From positions 1 through 7,796 of the forward strand of contig DATLFP010000102.1 of assembly GCA_035540955.1 (NCBI GenBank): a stretch of 7,796 nt of DNA. Direction: 5' to 3'. The position numbers and the translations under genes were made by a program. The notes beneath the pieces are model-generated. The model was not told the origin of the DNA. It ran no database searches and saw only the letters and a program-made list of their open reading frames with translations. This document shows, piece after piece, positions 5,036-7,796 of this stretch; within the stretch, counting starts at the first letter, position 1; each line of letters begins with the position of its first letter. Source of the DNA: DATLFP01 sp035540955. GTDB lineage: Bacteria; Actinomycetota; Acidimicrobiia; Acidimicrobiales; CADCSY01.

Positions 5036-5461
5036 ATGCGCACCCGCGACCCGAAGATCGACCTCCTGCGGCACCTCTGGCTCCTCTCCAGCGCCGGGCG
5101 CCGGGAGCTGCGGGCGGTGGCGGCCGCCGCCGACCTGGCCACCGTCCCCGCCGGGCACGTCCTCGTGCGGGCCGGCGGGCGCGCCACCGAGGTCTACGTC
5201 ATCGTCGCCGGCACCGCCGAGGTCGTGCTCGACGGCCGAGTCCTCGCGGCGGTCGGACCCGGGGAGTTCGTGGGCGAGGTCGGCGTGATCGACGGGCAGC
5301 CCCGCACCGCGGATGTCGTCGCCACCAGCGAGGTGACGGTGCTCGCCGTCCACGCCAGCCAGCTGCGGGCCCTGCTGGCCGCCAGCCCCGGCCTCCGGCG
5401 CGGCCTCCTCCAGCAGCTCGCCCACCGGGTGCGGCGGATGGACCTCGTCCCCGCCGCCTGA
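5036..5461 (+). CDS. Stand-alone cyclic nucleotide-binding domain (CRP/cNMP-type) protein
   Basis: A 141-residue protein made almost wholly of one cyclic nucleotide-binding beta-roll. The roll runs from VPAGHVLVRAGG (37-48) through VYVIVAGTAEVVLDG (53-67) to the phosphate-binding cassette FVGEVGVIDGQPRTA (78-92). The cassette keeps the Gly-Glu pair (G80, E81) and the Arg (R90) that contact the sugar and phosphate of cAMP or cGMP. A helical tail follows (LLQQLAHRVRRMDL). There is no helix-turn-helix, kinase, channel or cyclase domain, so it is not a CRP regulator. It may sense a nucleotide and act by binding a partner, or have become structural. The ATG at 5036 is preferred to the GTG at 5030, which overlaps the -10 box. 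It is divergent from the HxlR gene and 18 bases from the convergent peptidase gene, with no terminator visible between. Confidence 0.9.
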   Translation: MRTRDPKIDLLRHLWLLSSAGRRELRAVAAAADLATVPAGHVLVRAGGRATEVYVIVAGTAEVVLDGRVLAAVGPGEFVGEVGVIDGQPRTADVVATSEVTVLAVHASQLRALLAASPGLRRGLLQQLAHRVRRMDLVPAA

Positions 5462-5479
5462 GCGGGCGGATCGATCTCG

Positions 5480-6904
5480 TCAGACGGCCCGTGCGTGGGC
5501 GTCGAGCACGCCGGCGACGCACGCCGTCACCCGGCGGGCCGTGGGCAGGTCGAGGAACTCGTTGGGCCCGTGGGCGTTCGAGCCCGGTCCCATCACGCCG
5601 GTCACGAGGAACTGCGCCTCCGGGAAGCGGTGGCCGAGCATGGCCATGAACGGGATGCTGCCGCCGATCCCGAGCGCCCCCGGCGGCTGACCGAACGCCG
5701 ACCGCGACGCGGCGTCCGCGGCCTCGGACAGCCACGCCGCCGTCGCCGGCGCGTCCCAGCCCGGCCCCGCCTCCCGGCCCGTCACCGACACGAGCGCGCC
5801 GTGGGGCGGATCGGCGGTGAGCACCTCGGTCAGGAGATCGAGCGCCCGCTCGTGGTCGCACGTCGGGGGCAGGCGGATCGACAGCTTGGCCGTCGTGCTC
5901 GGCCGCAGCACGTTGCCGGCGTCCTGCGGGCGCGGCGCGCCGTCGAGCCCGGTGACCGACAGCGCCGGCCGCCACGTGGCGGCGAGGATCTGCTCGGCCG
6001 GGTCCTCCACCATCGGCCGGGTGGCGCCGGCGTAGGGGTAGCGCTCGAAGTCGGGGCCGAGCACGGCCGCCGCCTGCCGGGCCTGCTCGACCCGCTCGGC
6101 GGGGATGTCGGCGTGCAGGCCGGGCACGAGGATGCGGCCGGTGGCCTCGTCCTCGATCCGCGACAGCAGCGCGCGGAGGATGCGGAACGACGACGGCACG
6201 ACGCCGCTCGAACCGGAGTGCACGCCCTCGGTCAGCACGTCGACCCGCAGGTCGAACCCGACGAGACCCCGCAGGGAGGTCGTGACCCACAGCCGGTCGT
6301 AGTCGGAGCAGCCCGAGTCGAGGCAGACGACGAGATCGATCTCCCCCAGCACCCAACCTGCCGGGCATGCTCCCCCACCGCGGGCGAGCGCGTCGATGTG
6401 GGCCGGGAGGTCGGGGCTGCCGCTCTCCTCCGACGCCTCGATGAGCACGACGCACCGGGCGTGCCGGCCGCCGCCCTCCCGCACCGCCCGGATTGCGGTG
6501 AGCGCCGCGAAGGCCGCGTACCCGTCGTCGCCGGCGCCCCGCCCGTAGAGGCGGTCGCCGTCGCGGCGCGGCTCCCACGGGCCGAACCCGTCGAGCCACC
6601 CCACCATCTCCGGTTGCTTGTCGAGGTGGCCGTACAGCAGGACGGTGCCGGTGATGTCCGGGTCGGTGGCCGGCGCCTCGGCGACGATCACCGGCGTGAG
6701 GCCCGGCAGGCGGTGCACGAACAGCGTCAGCCCGTCCACCCCCTGGTCCTGCAGCCAGCCGGCGATGAGGTCGACGGCCCGGTCCATGTGGCCGTTCGCC
6801 TCCCACTCGGGGTCGAAGACGGGCGACTTGTTGGGGATGCGGATGTAGTCCTCGAGCACGGGGACGATGGCGTCCCAGCAGTCGTCGACGAAGGCCTGGG
6901 TCAC
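5480..6904 (-). CDS. M20-family metallopeptidase / dipeptidase-like hydrolase
   Basis: A 474-residue zinc-dependent M20 hydrolase (the carnosinase, ArgE, DapE and acylase superfamily). Metal and catalytic residues are all visible: H93 and D95 in LLYGHLDKQPE, bridging D126 in GRGAGDDGYA, the catalytic base E159 and ligand E160 in EASEESGSPDL, D196 in VVCLDSG, and H445 in SNAHGPNE. The lid or dimerisation domain lies between about residues 210 and 340 and includes EGVHSGSSGVVP (226-237). Length and order match dipeptidase-like members. It has no signal peptide and should cleave a small peptide or N-acyl amino acid in the cytoplasm; the substrate is not predictable. The GTG at 6904 is chosen because it begins the fold, and the frame upstream has no good start before running antisense to the divergent gene. 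A possible -10, TACCGT, lies seven bases upstream with no Shine-Dalgarno, suggesting a leaderless transcript. Confidence 0.93.
   Translation of the reverse strand: MTQAFVDDCWDAIVPVLEDYIRIPNKSPVFDPEWEANGHMDRAVDLIAGWLQDQGVDGLTLFVHRLPGLTPVIVAEAPATDPDITGTVLLYGHLDKQPEMVGWLDGFGPWEPRRDGDRLYGRGAGDDGYAAFAALTAIRAVREGGGRHARCVVLIEASEESGSPDLPAHIDALARGGGACPAGWVLGEIDLVVCLDSGCSDYDRLWVTTSLRGLVGFDLRVDVLTEGVHSGSSGVVPSSFRILRALLSRIEDEATGRILVPGLHADIPAERVEQARQAAAVLGPDFERYPYAGATRPMVEDPAEQILAATWRPALSVTGLDGAPRPQDAGNVLRPSTTAKLSIRLPPTCDHERALDLLTEVLTADPPHGALVSVTGREAGPGWDAPATAAWLSEAADAASRSAFGQPPGALGIGGSIPFMAMLGHRFPEAQFLVTGVMGPGSNAHGPNEFLDLPTARRVTACVAGVLDAHARAV
6332..6343. repeat. 12-bp palindrome GAGATCGATCTC, second copy
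   Basis: This copy is identical to the core of the palindrome at 129-142. Here it encodes part of GEIDLVV in the M20 peptidase, using a GAT codon where GAC is usual in this window. Confidence 0.5.
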
Positions 6905-6967
6905 GACGCCGACGGTACCGCCGCCGATGATCGCGGTCGGGCGGGCCCGGCGCGCCAGAATGGACCC
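6905..6967. promoter_or_regulatory. Short divergent promoter region of the peptidase and membrane protein genes
   Basis: The 63-base spacer has -10-like boxes close to each start codon: TACCGT (6917-6912, minus), seven bases before GTG 6904, and CAGAAT (6956-6961, plus), six bases before GTG 6968. No convincing -35 accompanies either; CCGACC (6940-6935, minus) is at 17-bp spacing but weak. Neither gene has a Shine-Dalgarno, so leaderless starts are likely. CGGGC/GCCCG (6938-6949) and GGCGCGCC (6949-6956) are short palindromes. Confidence 0.4.
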
Positions 6968-7315
6968 GTGACCGACCAGCAGGTGGCGCCGACCACGCAG
7001 CCCGCACCCCCCACCCGCCCCGCCGACGACCCCACCAAGGCGGCCAGCGTGTCGATGGTGGTCTCGGGCGTGCGCTGCCTGCTCGCCTACGTGGTGTTCC
7101 CGTGGGTGCTGCCCGCCGCCAGCCGCACCGGGGGCGTCGGGCCCGCCATCGGGCTCGTCGTCGGCCTCGTGGCGATCGGGTTCAACGTGGCCAGCATCCG
7201 CCGGTTCCAGCGGTCGAACCACCGGTGGCGGTGGCACATCACGGCGCTGAACAGCGCGGTGATCATCCTGCTGACCGTCCTCGTCGTGCGGGACGTCGCC
7301 GACCTCCTGGGGTGA
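6968..7315 (+). CDS. Small membrane protein with three predicted TM segments, conserved hypothetical
   Basis: A 115-residue protein. A Pro/Thr-rich, disordered N-terminus (1-26) is followed by three hydrophobic segments near 29-50, 57-76 and 91-108. A short basic loop, RRFQRSNHRWRWH (78-90), lies between the last two, probably on the cytoplasmic side. The layout resembles uncharacterised membrane proteins often seen in actinobacteria; no function is known to me. The start is GTG 6968, giving MTDQQ; the frame stays open far upstream, but that stretch is antisense to the peptidase. The last codons overlap the next gene by four bases (GTGA), so the two should be translated together. Confidence 0.85.
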   Translation: MTDQQVAPTTQPAPPTRPADDPTKAASVSMVVSGVRCLLAYVVFPWVLPAASRTGGVGPAIGLVVGLVAIGFNVASIRRFQRSNHRWRWHITALNSAVIILLTVLVVRDVADLLG

Positions 7316-7668
7316 GCCCGAGGCGGGTCGCCTGGGCCGGCGCCGGCCTGGTGTCGGTCGGCATCGGCGGCGTCGGCATCGTGGTGCCGGGCCTGCCCAC
7401 CACCATCTTCTTCATCATCGCCGCCGGCTGCTTCTCGCGGTCGAGCCCCCGGCTCGAGCAGTGGGTGCTCGACCTCCCCCGGATCGGTCCCGCCGTGCGC
7501 CGCTACCGCGCCGGCGAGGGGATGCCCCGGCGGGCCAAGGTGTTCGCCATCGCGTCGATCGTCGTGTTCGCCGGCGGCGCGTCGCTGTTCCTCATCGGCA
7601 GCACCCCGTGGCGGCTGATCGTCGCCGCCGCCGGCGCGATCGGGATCCTCGCCGTCGCCCGGGCGTGA
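7312..7668 (+). CDS. YbaN/DUF454-family inner membrane protein
   Basis: A 118-residue protein close in size to Escherichia coli YbaN. The family signature is present: a first membrane helix ending in GIVVPGLPTTIFFIIAAGCFSR (22-43), then SSPRLEQWVLDLPRIGPAVRRYR, a basic stretch (GMPRRAK), and two further hydrophobic segments (about 77-95 and 99-117). The family has no settled biochemical role. The GTG start lies inside the stop region of the preceding gene (GTGA overlap, four bases) with no own Shine-Dalgarno, so translation is probably coupled to the small membrane protein upstream. The stop is four bases from the stop of the convergent gene to the right. Confidence 0.9.
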   Translation: MSPRRVAWAGAGLVSVGIGGVGIVVPGLPTTIFFIIAAGCFSRSSPRLEQWVLDLPRIGPAVRRYRAGEGMPRRAKVFAIASIVVFAGGASLFLIGSTPWRLIVAAAGAIGILAVARA

Positions 7669-7672
7669 TCGC

Positions 7673-7796
7673 TCACCCGAGCGTGACGTCGGTCCGCACG
7701 GTGCCGGCGCGCTGGTGGCGGACCTCGACCGGCACGACCGTGCCCGCCGGCGCCCGCACCACCCACTCCGCCTTCGCCCGGTCGCTCGTCGCGTCG
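7673..7796 (-). CDS. C-terminal 40 codons of an unidentified protein entering from the right edge
   Basis: On the minus strand an open frame enters at the window edge and ends at TGA (7675-7673). The visible tail includes AEWVVRAPAGTVVPVEVRHQ and ends GTVRTDVTLG. The alternating hydrophobic and polar residues suggest beta strands, as at the end of a beta-sandwich domain. The family cannot be identified from 40 residues; tails of this look occur in some secreted peptidases, but that is only a resemblance. Codon use is normal for the window (GC-rich third positions), and the convergent four-base gap to the YbaN-like gene supports it as real. Confidence 0.65.
   Translation of the reverse strand, partial: DATSDRAKAEWVVRAPAGTVVPVEVRHQRAGTVRTDVTLG

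Noticed and set aside
5462..5479. Possible transcription terminator between the convergent cNMP-domain and peptidase genes
   Set aside because: The 18-base gap has only the short GATCGATC self-complementary stretch and no stem followed by a T-run in either direction.
5495..7315. A 606-codon plus-strand open frame covering the peptidase region and joining the small membrane protein
   Set aside because: The first three quarters are antisense to a clear M20 peptidase with all metal ligands, and the translation there is Arg/Val/Gly/Asp low complexity. Only the part from GTG 6968 is a real gene; the rest is an artefact of GC-rich codon bias.
1..7796. Defence system, biosynthetic cluster, prophage or CRISPR array
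   Set aside because: No nuclease, helicase, reverse transcriptase, integrase, transposase, carrier protein, synthase or regular spacer-repeat pattern was found on either strand.

Overview
The window is a gene-dense stretch of a very GC-rich chromosome. Third codon positions are mostly G or C, GTG starts are common, several promoters look leaderless, and some Shine-Dalgarno sequences are strong. This fits an actinobacterium. The paired MaoC-type hydratase subunits, an HxlR regulator carrying an SCP2-like tail and a GAGCGAG-rich intergenic spacer would suit an Acidimicrobiia-like lineage, but that placement is inference. No RNA gene, insertion sequence, CRISPR array, phage gene or replication origin was seen, and no gene-free stretch exceeds 100 bases.

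Left block (about 1-2891, minus strand): a four-gene run, probably one operon. In transcription order it holds a serine beta-lactamase/family VIII esterase-like hydrolase (2891-1671), a hydratase subunit without the catalytic histidine and with a 15-glycine insert (1660-1160), a small MaoC/HadB-like catalytic hydratase (1098-709), and a class I SAM-dependent methyltransferase cut by the window edge (686-1). The two hydratases look like a HadA/HadB-type heterodimer acting on (3R)-hydroxyacyl thioesters.

Centre (2988-5461): divergent from that operon lies a five-TM protein with a duplicated His-rich linker and a Cys- and His-containing outer domain, of no family I recognise. Its stop codon overlaps, within one CTAG, the stop of a convergent HxlR-SCP2 regulator (4957-4280). 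The regulator is divergent from a free-standing cyclic-nucleotide-binding-domain protein (5036-5461). Their shared 78-bp spacer is the best regulatory finding: two back-to-back promoters with 17-bp spacers, both predicted leaderless, whose -35 boxes are built into the two arms of one CCAAGT/ACTTGG palindrome, with a third half-site alongside.

Right block (5480-7796): an M20-family metallopeptidase (6904-5480) divergent from two overlapping small membrane protein genes (6968-7315 and 7312-7668, the second of the YbaN/DUF454 family), then the C-terminal 40 codons of a convergent gene entering from the right edge.

Overall this looks like ordinary core or accessory metabolism and regulation, not a defence or mobile system. 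The points most worth a second look are the palindromic leaderless promoter pair, the unrecognised membrane/His-rich protein, and the polyglycine insert in the hydratase subunit.
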